From Candidatus Mediterraneibacter avicola (GTDB lineage: Bacteria; Bacillota; Clostridia; Lachnospirales; Lachnospiraceae), in NCBI GenBank assembly GCA_019115385.1, contig DXDR01000057.1:1-44681 (forward strand): DNA of 44,681 bases. Direction: 5' to 3'. Positions 24,238 to 31,923 of the stretch are shown here, one piece after another; positions within the stretch are counted from its first letter, which is position 1; the number at the start of each line of letters is the position of its first letter. The position numbers and the translations under genes were made by a program. The notes under the pieces are model-generated. The model was not told where the DNA came from and did no database searches. It was given only the letters and a program-made list of their open reading frames with translations.

Positions 24238-25713
24238 CTATACTTTGGCGTTCTCTTTGATTTCCTCCAGGATTTCGGCGATCAGCACTCTCTCGTCCAT
24301 GGGATACTTGATGCCTTTGATTTCCTGATAATCTTCATGCCCTTTTCCGGCCAGTATGATCACATCTCCCGGTTTCCCGGTTTCAATGGCGTATCTGATC
24401 GCGTCCTTACGCCCGCAGATTTCCACGTATTTCCCGTCGGTTTTTTCGATTCCGGTCTTAATGTCGTCTATAATAGCCTGCGGTTCCTCAAACCTGGGAT
24501 TATCCGACGTGATGATCGTCAGATCGGCAAGCCTCCCTGACACTTCACCCATCTCATATCTCCTGTCTTTTGAACGGTTACCGCCGCATCCAAACAGACA
24601 CACCAGACGTCCAGGATCATACTCTCTAAGCGTTGTAAGAAGATTTTCCAGACTCATTGCATTGTGAGCATAATCGATCAACAGGGTAAATTCATCTGAC
24701 ACCGGAACTCTTTCAATCCTGCCTTTTACTTTTACCTCTCTGAGCGCTTTTTTTATCTTTTCCGTCGGCACCTGGAAATGCCTGCATACTGCGATGGCTG
24801 TCAGCGAATTGTACACGCTGAACCTGCCGGGAATATCAATCTCCACATCAAGATCCATAATCCCGGAGGCATGGTAGGCCACTCCCAGATATCCGGGTCT
24901 TGAAATAAGCTTTATATTTTCCGCCCGGAGATCGGCGTTTTCTGAAAAGCCAAATGTCTCCACTCTGCATGTGGCGTTTTTAAGTACATCCCTGAAATAT
25001 CTGTCGTCAGCATTTGCGATTCCCAGCCTGCACTGTCGGAACAGCAGGCCTTTACACTGTTTATAATTTTCAAAATCACTGTGCTCATTCGGCCCGATAT
25101 GGTCTTTCCCAAGGTTTGTGAAGATGCCGATCTCAAAAGGGATCCCTGCTGTCCGATGCAGCATCAGCCCCTGTGAAGACGCCTCCATCACAACAATATC
25201 GCAGCCCTCTTCCGCCATCTGTGAAAAGTATTTTTGTATGGTGCAGGATTCGGGAGTCGTATTGCCTGCCGGGATATGCTTTTCCCCGATGATCGCTTCA
25301 ATGGTCCCGATCAGCCCTACTTTATATCCTGTGCTTTCCAAAATGGATTTTACCATATAGGTCGTTGTAGTCTTCCCCTTCGTGCCTGTCACACCGATAA
25401 TTTTCATCTTTTCCGCCGGATATCCGTAATAGGCCGCGGACATAAGCGCCAGAGCGTACCTGGTGTCTTTTACCAGAATCACTGTAACATCCTCCGGGGC
25501 GTTCACTTCGCGCTCCACTACAAGAGCCGCCGCTCCTTTCGCCGCAGCGTCCGCGGCATAATTGTGACCGTCTGACACAGCTCCTCTGACGCAGACAAAC
25601 GCAGAACCTTTTTCTGCTTCCCGTGAGTCGTTAACCAGCGTGACGATATCTGTATCCACGCTGCCCTGAAGCACCTCGTAGTCCAGCCGCTCCAATAATT
25701 TGTCTAATCTCAA
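24238..25713 (-). CDS. murE: UDP-MurNAc-L-Ala-D-Glu:meso-diaminopimelate ligase MurE
   Basis: 491 aa. Adds the third amino acid of the peptidoglycan stem in the cytoplasm. Mur-ligase motifs: GVTGTKGKTTTTYM ATP site (about 108-121), ASSQGLMLHR and DYAHN. The specificity motif TSDNPRFEEP contains DNPR, the mark of meso-diaminopimelate rather than lysine ligases. The start is TTG at 25713, seven bases after GGGAGG; there is no better ATG. First gene of the long operon, behind the promoter at 25772-25800. Confidence 0.97.
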   Translation of the reverse strand: MRLDKLLERLDYEVLQGSVDTDIVTLVNDSREAEKGSAFVCVRGAVSDGHNYAADAAAKGAAALVVEREVNAPEDVTVILVKDTRYALALMSAAYYGYPAEKMKIIGVTGTKGKTTTTYMVKSILESTGYKVGLIGTIEAIIGEKHIPAGNTTPESCTIQKYFSQMAEEGCDIVVMEASSQGLMLHRTAGIPFEIGIFTNLGKDHIGPNEHSDFENYKQCKGLLFRQCRLGIANADDRYFRDVLKNATCRVETFGFSENADLRAENIKLISRPGYLGVAYHASGIMDLDVEIDIPGRFSVYNSLTAIAVCRHFQVPTEKIKKALREVKVKGRIERVPVSDEFTLLIDYAHNAMSLENLLTTLREYDPGRLVCLFGCGGNRSKDRRYEMGEVSGRLADLTIITSDNPRFEEPQAIIDDIKTGIEKTDGKYVEICGRKDAIRYAIETGKPGDVIILAGKGHEDYQEIKGIKYPMDERVLIAEILEEIKENAKV

Positions 25714-25771
25714 AGTGTGACCTCCCTAAAGTAAATACTGTGCAGGCCTTCCGTAAACAGGCACTGATATA

Positions 25772-25800
25772 AGAATACCACAATCATGCATCTCTTGCAA
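25772..25800 (-). promoter_or_regulatory. Candidate promoter for the murE operon
   Basis: Minus strand TTGCAA (25795-25800), 17-base spacer, TATTCT (25772-25777). Each box matches four of six consensus bases. It lies about 60 bases before murE and diverges from the mazG promoter. Confidence 0.45.
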
Positions 25801-25878
25801 AGGCCGGTATCTATTTCAAATAATATGTAAAAAGCCGTTCAGCCGTGCAGCTGTCCGCTCTGTTTTTCCCGCTGATAT

Positions 25879-25908
25879 TTGACAAAATTCCTGAACCCCC
25901 TCTAAAAT
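25879..25908 (+). promoter_or_regulatory. Sigma-A type promoter for mazG
   Basis: TTGACA (25879-25884), 18-base spacer, TAAAAT (25903-25908), about 40 bases before the mazG ATG. The -35 box is perfect. Confidence 0.7.
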
Positions 25909-25946
25909 AGCCATATAGCTATGATCAAAGAAGGAGATTCACGGAA

Positions 25947-26426
25947 ATGACAAAGTTTGAAGAATTTGAAAATGTGATCGCCCGCCTCCGTGCCCCGGAC
26001 GGCTGTCCCTGGGATCGTGCGCAGACACATATGACCCTGAAGAAACCCTGTATTGAGGAAGCCGCGGAAGTCATCTGCGGCATCAATATCCTGGATCAGA
26101 CCGGAGATCCCGACAATCTGAAAGAAGAACTGGGGGACCTGCTCATGCAGGTTGTATTTCACGCACAGATCGCCGAGGAAGAAGGCCTGTTCACTATGGA
26201 TGACGTGATCCAGACCGTGATCGACAAGATGATCCGCCGGCATCCCCATGTTTTTGGAGAAGCAACGGTTTCCGATACCGGCGAAGTCCTGACGAAATGG
26301 GAAGACATCAAGAAGCAGGAAAAACAGGGAAAAGAGTGGACGGAGAAATATCTTCCGGATGCTTTTGAAGAGGCCAAAAGCCTGATTGATGCCGCAAAAG
26401 AACGCAAGGGATTCAGGAAATCATAA
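25947..26426 (+). CDS. mazG: MazG-family nucleoside triphosphate pyrophosphohydrolase
   Basis: 159 aa. A single MazG domain: RLRAPDGCPWDRAQTHMTLK, then the metal-binding EExxE/ExxD pattern (CIEEAAEV and LKEELGDLLMQVVFHA) and a C-terminal KWEDIKKQEK. MazG enzymes hydrolyse non-canonical or excess NTPs to NMP and pyrophosphate. It is shorter than the two-domain E. coli MazG and similar to the C-terminal half of B. subtilis YabN. AAGGAG precedes the ATG. Single-gene unit with its own promoter and terminator. Confidence 0.93.
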   Translation: MTKFEEFENVIARLRAPDGCPWDRAQTHMTLKKPCIEEAAEVICGINILDQTGDPDNLKEELGDLLMQVVFHAQIAEEEGLFTMDDVIQTVIDKMIRRHPHVFGEATVSDTGEVLTKWEDIKKQEKQGKEWTEKYLPDAFEEAKSLIDAAKERKGFRKS

Positions 26427-26439
26427 ATCCGGAATACGG

Positions 26440-26482
26440 AAAAAGCTCCCGCTGTTTTTGCATGAGAGCAGCAGGAGTTTTT
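26440..26482 (+). terminator. Intrinsic terminator after mazG
   Basis: AAAAA-CTCC-GCTG pairs with CAGC-GGAG-TTTTT around a 14-base loop, with one bulge and one mismatch. It begins 14 bases after the mazG stop. The A-run/T-run symmetry could let it work on both strands. Confidence 0.75.
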
Positions 26483-26730
26483 CATCGTCCATTCTCTTCC
26501 AGCCAGCGGAACCCTTCCATATCATAATCCATCGCTGACATTGCACGATGTTTCGGATAAAAGCAGTTCAGATTTTCCATAAACCGGTGAAAATCCTGAT
26601 GAGCCGGATAATCCAGAAGATTCCAGTCCATTTCCAGCTTCTCGTCCCGCTCCCTGAAATGCCTGATTTCGTTGCCCATAAAGTTCAGCTTCTTCCCCGG
26701 ATGGGCGTACATGTACATATAAAATGCTCT
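26482..26730 (-). pseudogene. Fragment of 1,4-alpha-glucan branching enzyme (GlgB)
   Basis: The frame encodes about 80 residues clearly matching the late catalytic domain of GlgB: MYAHPGKKLNFMGNEI, MDWNLLDYPAHQDFHRFM, then a degraded AMSAMDYDMEGFRWLEEN. Conserved positions are changed (the usual EIGQFREWDEK reads EIRHFRERDEK), and the fragment stops at the terminator of mazG without the rest of the enzyme. The normal protein exceeds 600 aa. A dead remnant of a branching-enzyme gene. Upstream on this strand the similarity ends near 26735, where a plus-strand fragment begins. Confidence 0.75.
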
Positions 26731-26740
26731 GTCTGAGGCA

Positions 26741-27154
26741 ATGGAGCAGGAAGCTGTAACCTCCATCATCAGCTGCATTGACCATCTAAAGGACTACACA
26801 CCAGAAAACTCCGATATATTTACCCGGGAACTCTGCCTCGCATTCATGGCCCAGATCTCCCTGATCCGGATTCTCTTCTCCGGCAGAGAACAGAGCCATC
26901 TGGGCGTCCGTCTGGACAGAGCACTCAAGGAAGTAATCTTCCGGAAATATCCGGAGTACAAAGAGGATCCGGCAAAGCAAGCTGATCTTTCAGTCAGGAT
27001 TTGTGCATTTTACCATCTTGTCTTTTTTCTTTTTGTAGTCTATACTGGACAGACCATCAGCGGGAGCTTCTCTCTCCCGCATGCTGTTCCAGAGGCAGTA
27101 CCCGGTACAAACAACCATATCCGACGGTTTCCGTCAAAGATTCCTTTTGTCTGA
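26741..27154 (+). pseudogene. Fragment of unrecognised protein (possibly a regulator C-terminus)
   Basis: The first ~85 residues (MEQEAVTSIISCIDHLKDYT ... RKYPEYKEDPAKQADLSVRI) have helical, protein-like composition and could be the C-terminal ligand domain of a TetR-type regulator; this is a weak resemblance. From about residue 90 the sequence turns hydrophobic and then proline-rich, and it runs through an inverted repeat (gcgggag/ctcccgc near 27059-27079), which suggests a frameshift or out-of-frame tail. No ribosome site at the first ATG, and a stop lies a few codons upstream. Best read as a truncated remnant abutting the glgB fragment. Confidence 0.35.
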
Positions 27155-27208
27155 ACTCACAGAAGGTTGCAGCCACTTAGTTTTTTTCCTATAATGGAGG
27201 TGTAATTA

Positions 27209-28150
27209 TTGATAAAACAACTTAATACTCAGGATTTTCCTGTAGCAAACAGGACATACAAAGACGGACTTTTCCGTCTCGTATTTCAGAAAAAAGAAGA
27301 TCTGCTCTCGCTTTATAATGCGATTAACAGCAGTAATTACAGCAATCCAGACGAGCTGGAAATTAATACACTTGACAATGTCCTGTATTTATCAATGAAG
27401 AATGATCTAGCTTTCCTGATCAGCGGTACTATGAATTTATACGAACATCAGAGCACATTTAATCCGAATATGCCGGTAAGAGGTTTAATGTATTTTTCTA
27501 AATTATATGAGAAATACATTGCTGCTAACGGGATCGATATCTACACCTCGTCTCCCAAAAAGCTGCCTTTCCCGCAATATATCGTATTTTATAATGGCAC
27601 TGAAAATGAACCTGACCGGTCAGTATTAAAACTGACAGACTTATTTAATATGCCGTCATCACCTAAAACACCCTGCCTTGAATGCATCGCAATAATGCTG
27701 AATATAAATTACGGGCACAATATGGTTTTGATGGAAAAATGCAGACGTCTGAAAGAATATGCGATCTTTGTAGATACTGTCCGAAAAGAGCTTCTGACCG
27801 GTTTACCACTGGAAGAATCCCTTTCTTGCGCTGTAGATTCATGTATCGGCAATGATATTTTAAAGGATGTCCTGATAAAACAAAAAGCTGAGGTGATCCA
27901 GATGATTTTGGAAACATATGATAAAGAACTGCACGACAAAACACTGCGGCGCGAGGGATATGAAGATGGATACAGCAAAGGAAAATCAACAGGCTATCTT
28001 GAAGGGATTAATGACGGTATCCGCCAGCTTATCTCCGCTCTTCAGGAAGTTAATATCCCCCGTGAATCCACTCTCCTGAAGCTTCAGGAAAAGTATGATC
28101 TATCACAGGAAGAAGCAGAAAAATATATGGCAGAATACTGGAAAGAATAA
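27209..28150 (+). CDS. Rpn-family recombination-promoting nuclease / putative transposase
   Basis: 313 aa. A TTG start at 27209 lies seven bases after GGAGGTG. The N-terminal PD-(D/E)xK nuclease core is recognisable: NRTYKDGLFRLVFQKKEDL, LYLSMKNDLAFLISGTMNLYEHQST (catalytic Asp and ExQ-type pair), RGLMYFSKLYEKYIA and QYIVFYNGT. A helical C-terminal region contains GYEDGYSKGKSTGYLEGIND repeats. Rpn proteins are DNA endonucleases that raise RecA-independent recombination and are usually multicopy. The gene is AT-richer than its neighbours, stands alone, and lies beside decayed fragments, which fits lateral arrival. No inverted repeats typical of an insertion sequence were seen. Confidence 0.88.
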   Translation: MIKQLNTQDFPVANRTYKDGLFRLVFQKKEDLLSLYNAINSSNYSNPDELEINTLDNVLYLSMKNDLAFLISGTMNLYEHQSTFNPNMPVRGLMYFSKLYEKYIAANGIDIYTSSPKKLPFPQYIVFYNGTENEPDRSVLKLTDLFNMPSSPKTPCLECIAIMLNINYGHNMVLMEKCRRLKEYAIFVDTVRKELLTGLPLEESLSCAVDSCIGNDILKDVLIKQKAEVIQMILETYDKELHDKTLRREGYEDGYSKGKSTGYLEGINDGIRQLISALQEVNIPRESTLLKLQEKYDLSQEEAEKYMAEYWKE

Positions 28151-28184
28151 TGCGTATTTCTCTGATATCTCTGGTCCGTAATCA

Positions 28185-28211
28185 CCGGAAGTGCCAAAAG
28201 GCATATTCCGG
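28185..28211. terminator. Hairpin between convergent genes
   Basis: CCGGAA/TTCCGG outer stem and TGCC/GGCA inner stem around an AAAA loop, located between the Rpn gene (plus) and the DUF6483 gene (minus). No clear T-run on either side, so terminator activity is uncertain. Confidence 0.3.
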
Positions 28212-28248
28212 AATTGCGGGCGGTCACCATTTCAAATTTGGGCTGCTA

Positions 28249-28638
28249 TCATATCTCAATATCCTCCGTAAACGCATCCAGCAGGCTGCCGTATCCGTAA
28301 AAGTTCACAACATATTTCAGGCCGTCCACCACTTCCTCTCTGGAGTAGTCGTGTTCTGCCAGAAATTCATCCGTCTTCCCGCTCAGTTTCTCATAGAAGA
28401 GCAGCGCCATCTCAAAGTAGGCCCGGTCGCCTTCTTTCAGGCCGTCGATCAGAATATTCTCCGCTTCATTGATCTCTCCGTCGTCAATCATGGACAGCAG
28501 TTTTTTATACTGTTCTATTACTTCAAGGGATACTGGTTCTTCATCATCTTTATCAATGTCTTTGTTAAAAATCAGTTTGATCAGTGTGCGGATCCATTCA
28601 TGAACAATCCGCATAATATAGTCTTTTTCTTCCAGCAT
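28249..28638 (-). CDS. DUF6483 family protein
   Basis: 129 aa, all-helical, no membrane segment. The opening MLEEKDYIMRIVHEWIRTLIKLIFNKD, the central SMIDDGEINEAENILIDGL (TPR-like) and the acidic C-terminus match the DUF6483 proteins common in Lachnospiraceae. Function unknown. The start at 28638 has GGGAGGAATGGATC before it. It lies 92 bases downstream of cobA-hemD and may share its transcript, but no functional tie is known. Confidence 0.75.
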   Translation of the reverse strand: MLEEKDYIMRIVHEWIRTLIKLIFNKDIDKDDEEPVSLEVIEQYKKLLSMIDDGEINEAENILIDGLKEGDRAYFEMALLFYEKLSGKTDEFLAEHDYSREEVVDGLKYVVNFYGYGSLLDAFTEDIEI

Positions 28639-28730
28639 GATCCATTCCTCCCGCTTTCTTATTCTATTGTTTTTTCGCCCGGATCATCAGCATCATGGGG
28701 CGCCGCATCTCATCTTCCTGTATCTGTGAT

Positions 28731-30317
28731 TTATCTGCGATTTCCGAATAATTCCACAATCTTTTCTGTCATAGCGTCCATAGACGCCTGCCCGGCAGTC
28801 TCGATCTGCATCCCATACTCAGCCGCAGCATGGGCGGTCTGCTCCCCGATGCACACAGCCCGGATTTTTCTGTAATCTATGTCTCCCAGAGCATGGACAA
28901 ATCCCCGTACTGTGGAAGCACTGGTAAATGTCACCCCGTCGATCTCTCCGTTTTCAAGCATCCGCGTCACCTCTTCCCGCAGAAGAGGGTTCAGCTCATA
29001 TACAGTGCGGTACAGAGGAATGTCTTCTGCCGTAAGCCCCGCCTCTGTAAGCGGCGGGATCAGGTCTTCCGAGCCCTTCTCCGCCCGTGCGATCAGCACA
29101 TGTTCTCCCGGCCCTGCCTTTTCTGCCAGTATTTTCCCCAGCTCTCCGGCACTGTATGTCTCCGGCACCGCATCCGGGATCAGCCCGTGCGCACCCAGGG
29201 CGGAGGCAGTTGCCGAACCGATAGCCCCGATTCTGACATGCCCTTTCCCACAGAGCAGGGTTCTCAGATCCATTCTCATTTCCTGTAAGGCTTGGAAAAA
29301 GACCGTCACGCCGATGGGGCTGGTAAATACAAGCCATTTTTCTCCGGCCCTCTGTCCGAATTGTATGAGCGCATATTTCAGCGGTTCGTTTGGCGAAATA
29401 GGTTCTGTGTGAACGGCGGGCATCTCAATTACCTGAGCCCCGAGGTTTCTCAGGCGTCTTGCAAGGGAGGACATATTCTGCCTGGGACGGGTCAGCAGAA
29501 ACTGCCGTCCGCCTAAAATTCTGTCTTCTGCCCAGTGAAGTTCTTCCGACAGGGCGCAGACTTTACCCACAAGGATAATCGCCGGTGTGCGGATATCTTC
29601 CCGGTCCGCCGCTTCCTTCAACGTGCTCACTGTGGCCGTCACTCTCCTCTGCCGCGCTGTTGTCCCCCGCTCCAGCACTGCCGCAGGCATATCCTGATTC
29701 ATCCCGGCATCCAGCAGCCCTTTAAGAATCATTTCCATGGAGGAGACGCTCATCAGAAAGACAAGAGTGCCCTCCAGACGGACCAGCGCGTCAAAATCTA
29801 TGTTCAGTGTTCCGTCTTTTCTGGCATGTCCGGTAATCACATGGAAAGACGAGGCATAGTCCCTGTGTGTGACCGGAATACCCCCGTAGGCCGGGACTGC
29901 CACGGAAGAAGTAATGCCCGGCACTACTTCAAAGGGTATGTTCTCCCTGACAAGCATCTCCAGTTCTTCTCCGCCCCGGCCGAATACAAAGGGGTCGCCG
30001 CCTTTCAGGCGGAGTACATTTTTCCCTTTTTCTGCCTCACGTACAAGAATCCTGTTGATCTCTTCCTGGGGCACCGGATGATTCCCTGCATGTTTTCCCA
30101 CGTAGATGGTTTCTGTATCACGGGGAATACGGCTCAGCAATTCTGCGCTGATCAGTGCGTCGTAGACGATCACATCTGCACGCTCGATCAGTTCCGCAGC
30201 CTTCACCGTCAGAAGACCGGCGTCCCCCGGCCCTGCTCCGGCAAGCCATACTTTTCCGTTTTTACCGCTGTTGTCTGTTTTGGTTTTCTTCTCTGGTCTG
30301 TTCTGATTCACCGTCAT
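28731..30317 (-). CDS. cobA-hemD: Fused uroporphyrinogen-III C-methyltransferase / uroporphyrinogen-III synthase
   Basis: 528 aa from the ATG at 30317, preceded by AGGAAGGGACAGCGTA; the frame is open to 30431, but those extra codons contain the predicted promoter and a 17-bp tandem repeat. N-terminal SUMT domain: VWLAGAGPGDAGLLTVKAAE, LKGGDPFVFGRGGEE and GIPVTHR. It methylates uroporphyrinogen III at C2 and C7 to precorrin-2. C-terminal HemD domain from about residue 285 (FLLTRPRQNMSSLARRLRNL to FTSASTVRGF), which closes the tetrapyrrole ring. Such fusions are known in Firmicutes. It works after HemC (31042) and feeds sirohaem/cobalamin synthesis. Confidence 0.95.
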   Translation of the reverse strand: MTVNQNRPEKKTKTDNSGKNGKVWLAGAGPGDAGLLTVKAAELIERADVIVYDALISAELLSRIPRDTETIYVGKHAGNHPVPQEEINRILVREAEKGKNVLRLKGGDPFVFGRGGEELEMLVRENIPFEVVPGITSSVAVPAYGGIPVTHRDYASSFHVITGHARKDGTLNIDFDALVRLEGTLVFLMSVSSMEMILKGLLDAGMNQDMPAAVLERGTTARQRRVTATVSTLKEAADREDIRTPAIILVGKVCALSEELHWAEDRILGGRQFLLTRPRQNMSSLARRLRNLGAQVIEMPAVHTEPISPNEPLKYALIQFGQRAGEKWLVFTSPIGVTVFFQALQEMRMDLRTLLCGKGHVRIGAIGSATASALGAHGLIPDAVPETYSAGELGKILAEKAGPGEHVLIARAEKGSEDLIPPLTEAGLTAEDIPLYRTVYELNPLLREEVTRMLENGEIDGVTFTSASTVRGFVHALGDIDYRKIRAVCIGEQTAHAAAEYGMQIETAGQASMDAMTEKIVELFGNRR

Positions 30318-30359
30318 TACGCTGTCCCTTCCTGAATTCTGAATCTTTTCTGCAGGATG

Positions 30360-30393
30360 CAGATTTTCCCTCTTTACAGATTTTCCCTCTTTA
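30360..30393. repeat. Exact 17-bp tandem direct repeat
   Basis: Two adjoining identical copies of cagattttccctcttta (30360-30376 and 30377-30393). They sit immediately beside the -35 box of the plus-strand promoter and in the leader of cobA-hemD. The placement suits a regulator-binding site, but a chance duplication is possible. Confidence 0.75.
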
Positions 30394-30394
30394 T

Positions 30395-30423
30395 TTGACA
30401 TTTCTCCCGCAGCATAGTATAAT
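30395..30423 (+). promoter_or_regulatory. Consensus sigma-A promoter for the EamA-type gene
   Basis: TTGACA (30395-30400), 17-base spacer, TATAAT (30418-30423): both boxes perfect. Transcription should start near 30430, leaving a leader of about 115 bases that contains a terminator hairpin. Confidence 0.85.
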
Positions 30424-30444
30424 TCTCCCATATTCGGGTGAGCA
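30416..30444 (-). promoter_or_regulatory. Weak candidate promoter for cobA-hemD overlapping the plus-strand promoter
   Basis: On the minus strand TATACT (30416-30421) overlaps the plus-strand -10 box. A -35 at 30439-30444 (TGCTCA) matches only three of six bases. Placement is right for cobA-hemD, about 100 bases before its start. If real, polymerase could not occupy both promoters at once. Confidence 0.35.
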
Positions 30445-30543
30445 CCTACCGGCAGTCAGGCTATTGGTCTGGCTGTTTTTTTGTAACTGCGGCGAGCCAA
30501 AGTGGAACGAAAACAGGCACGCCGAAATAAGGAGGTTTTTTCT
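30430..30543 (+). promoter_or_regulatory. Structured leader with internal terminator: candidate riboswitch or attenuator
   Basis: The leader carries GGTG/CACC near its start and an intrinsic terminator at 30453-30482 well before the ATG. The segment CCGGCAG, which contains the 5' edge of the terminator stem, can instead pair with CTGCGG (30487-30492), a possible antiterminator. A CGGCG/CGCCG stem follows near the ribosome site. The only short conserved pattern I tested for was cobalamin-type, which is absent. The class of leader is unknown. Confidence 0.5.
30453..30482 (+). terminator. Intrinsic terminator inside the EamA-gene leader
   Basis: cagtcagg (30453-30460) and tctggctg (30468-30475) form an 8-bp stem (two G-U pairs) with a 7-base loop, followed by seven T residues. 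It lies about 23 bases after the predicted transcription start and 60 bases before the coding region. Confidence 0.7.
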
Positions 30544-30969
30544 ATGTGGAACTATATCTGGCCCATCTGCATGGTTGTCCTTGCAAATGTGGCGTACAAC
30601 ATCATCACCAAGTCTACTCCCGCCCAGACAAACGCGTTTCTTTCTCTCACAGTCACTTATCTGACCGCCGCTCTCTGCACATTCATTCTGTATCTCATCC
30701 AGGGCGGGCACATGAAACTGTCTGAAGAATTTACAAAAATCAACTGGACTGCCCCGGTTCTCGGCGCCAGTATCGTCGCCCTGGAGTTTGGATATATTTA
30801 TGTGTACCGTGCCGGATGGCAGGTAAATGCCGCCTCACTTACAGCCAATATCGCCCTGGCCTGCATCCTGGTCATTGTCGGATTCTTTCTCTATAAAGAA
30901 AGTCTCTCCCCGCAGCAGATAATCGGCATAGCAGTCTGCATCTTCGGGCTCTTTCTTATCAGCAAGTAA
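30544..30969 (+). CDS. Small EamA/DMT-superfamily membrane transporter
   Basis: 141 aa from the ATG at 30544, chosen because AAGGAGG lies eight bases upstream; a longer frame from 30502 has no site. Four hydrophobic helices (about 3-22, 31-52, 66-85 and 93-141 with a break) and the ending VCIFGLFLISK are typical of single-domain EamA/SMR-like proteins, which work as dimers. KESLSPQQIIGIAVCIFGL is the family C-terminal pattern. The substrate cannot be read from sequence. It sits antiparallel between hemC and cobA-hemD; a metabolite-controlled leader would suggest export or uptake of a small molecule. Confidence 0.85.
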   Translation: MWNYIWPICMVVLANVAYNIITKSTPAQTNAFLSLTVTYLTAALCTFILYLIQGGHMKLSEEFTKINWTAPVLGASIVALEFGYIYVYRAGWQVNAASLTANIALACILVIVGFFLYKESLSPQQIIGIAVCIFGLFLISK

Positions 30970-31041
30970 CCGGGCATCCTCATTTCCCCGGTGCAGATGT
31001 GATGCCGGTTCCATATGCGCATCATTTATCATCCGGGCTCT

Positions 31042-31923
31042 TCAGCCTCTTTTCATCATCCGCAGTGCCAGTGTTTCTCCTGCCTTCTGTGCCTCTGAAA
31101 TCTGCGCATACAATATGTCTGTTGTGTACTCTCCCGTCTCTTCCCTATAGTAGAGTCCTGTCAGTTTCAGTTCATTTCCCCGCACCTGCGCATGGGCGGC
31201 GCAGGGCGAGGTACAGTCGCCTCCGGTTACCCGGATAAACTGCCGTTCCGCCAGTGCGGCTGCACGGCTCTCCCGGGAGTCTATTTCCCCTGCCCAGCTG
31301 TAATCTTCCCCTTTTCTTCCCTGTACGGCAAGAATACCCTGGCCTGCCGCCGGGATCATCTCATCTGCCGACAGGTAACGGCTGATCGCCTGTTCCATCC
31401 CAAGACGCTTCAGCCCTGCCGCCGCAAGAAGGGTTCCGTCATACCCTTCCGTCTCAAGCTTTTTCATCCGGGTCTGCACATTTCCCCGGATCCCCCGGAA
31501 ACTGCATCCCGGCAGGATCCGCTCCATCTGTACCATCCGCCTCCTGCTGGATGTGCCGATCACAGCATGTTCGGGAAGCGCATCCAGCCCCGGACGATAC
31601 AGAATCACATCCCTCGGATCTTCTCTTTTTCCGTACGACAGAATGGGAAGTTCCGGATTTTCTTCCATAGGCATATCCTTTAAGCTGTGCACGGCAATAT
31701 CAATCCTGCCCTCCATAAGCGCCCGGTCCAGTTCCTTTACAAACAGCCCTTTCCCGCCGATCTTCGCCAGACTTTTATCCAGGATCTTATCTCCCGTTGT
31801 TTTCATTGTGACGATCTCAACCGAAACTCCCGGATCATAGCTTAAGATCTGGTCCCGGATGATCTCTGCCTGTCTCACTGCAAGCAGGCTTTCCCTGCTG
31901 CCGATTCTGATTACAGACTGCAT
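31042..31923 (-). CDS. hemC: Porphobilinogen deaminase (hydroxymethylbilane synthase)
   Basis: 293 aa. Polymerises four porphobilinogens into hydroxymethylbilane. Motifs: [26 protein letters not shown] (catalytic Asp), [10 protein letters not shown] and [12 protein letters not shown], where the first Cys should carry the dipyrromethane cofactor (usual family form GGCxxP, with one extra residue here). It overlaps cobQ upstream by 13 bases. The product is the substrate of the HemD half of the fusion gene at 28731, although the EamA-type gene separates them. Confidence 0.95.
   Translation of the reverse strand: MQSVIRIGSRESLLAVRQAEIIRDQILSYDPGVSVEIVTMKTTGDKILDKSLAKIGGKGLFVKELDRALMEGRIDIAVHSLKDMPMEENPELPILSYGKREDPRDVILYRPGLDALPEHAVIGTSSRRRMVQMERILPGCSFRGIRGNVQTRMKKLETEGYDGTLLAAAGLKRLGMEQAISRYLSADEMIPAAGQGILAVQGRKGEDYSWAGEIDSRESRAAALAERQFIRVTGGDCTSPCAAHAQVRGNELKLTGLYYREETGEYTTDILYAQISEAQKAGETLALRMMKRG

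Noticed and set aside
22960-24540. 526-aa plus-strand open frame
   Set aside because: It lies antisense to the well-conserved PriA gene and its sequence shows no domain; long antisense frames are common at this GC content.
27167-27195. TATAAT with TTGCAG 17 bases upstream as a promoter for the Rpn gene
   Set aside because: Transcription would begin at about 27202, inside or after the GGAGGTG ribosome site of the TTG start, so the message could not be translated normally.
27209-28150. Insertion sequence around the Rpn gene
   Set aside because: No terminal inverted repeats or target-site duplication seen at the gene borders.
28639-28730. Short frame ending MRRPMMLMIRAKKQ between cobA-hemD and DUF6483
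   Set aside because: Too short, no ribosome site and partly overlapping cobA-hemD; cannot be told from chance.
28150-28875. 241-aa plus-strand frame
   Set aside because: Covers DUF6483 and the end of cobA-hemD in antisense; no family features.
30430-30543. Cobalamin riboswitch for the surrounding cob genes
   Set aside because: No B12-box or conserved core could be found in this leader or before cbiB, cobQ or cobA-hemD; the leader is also too short.
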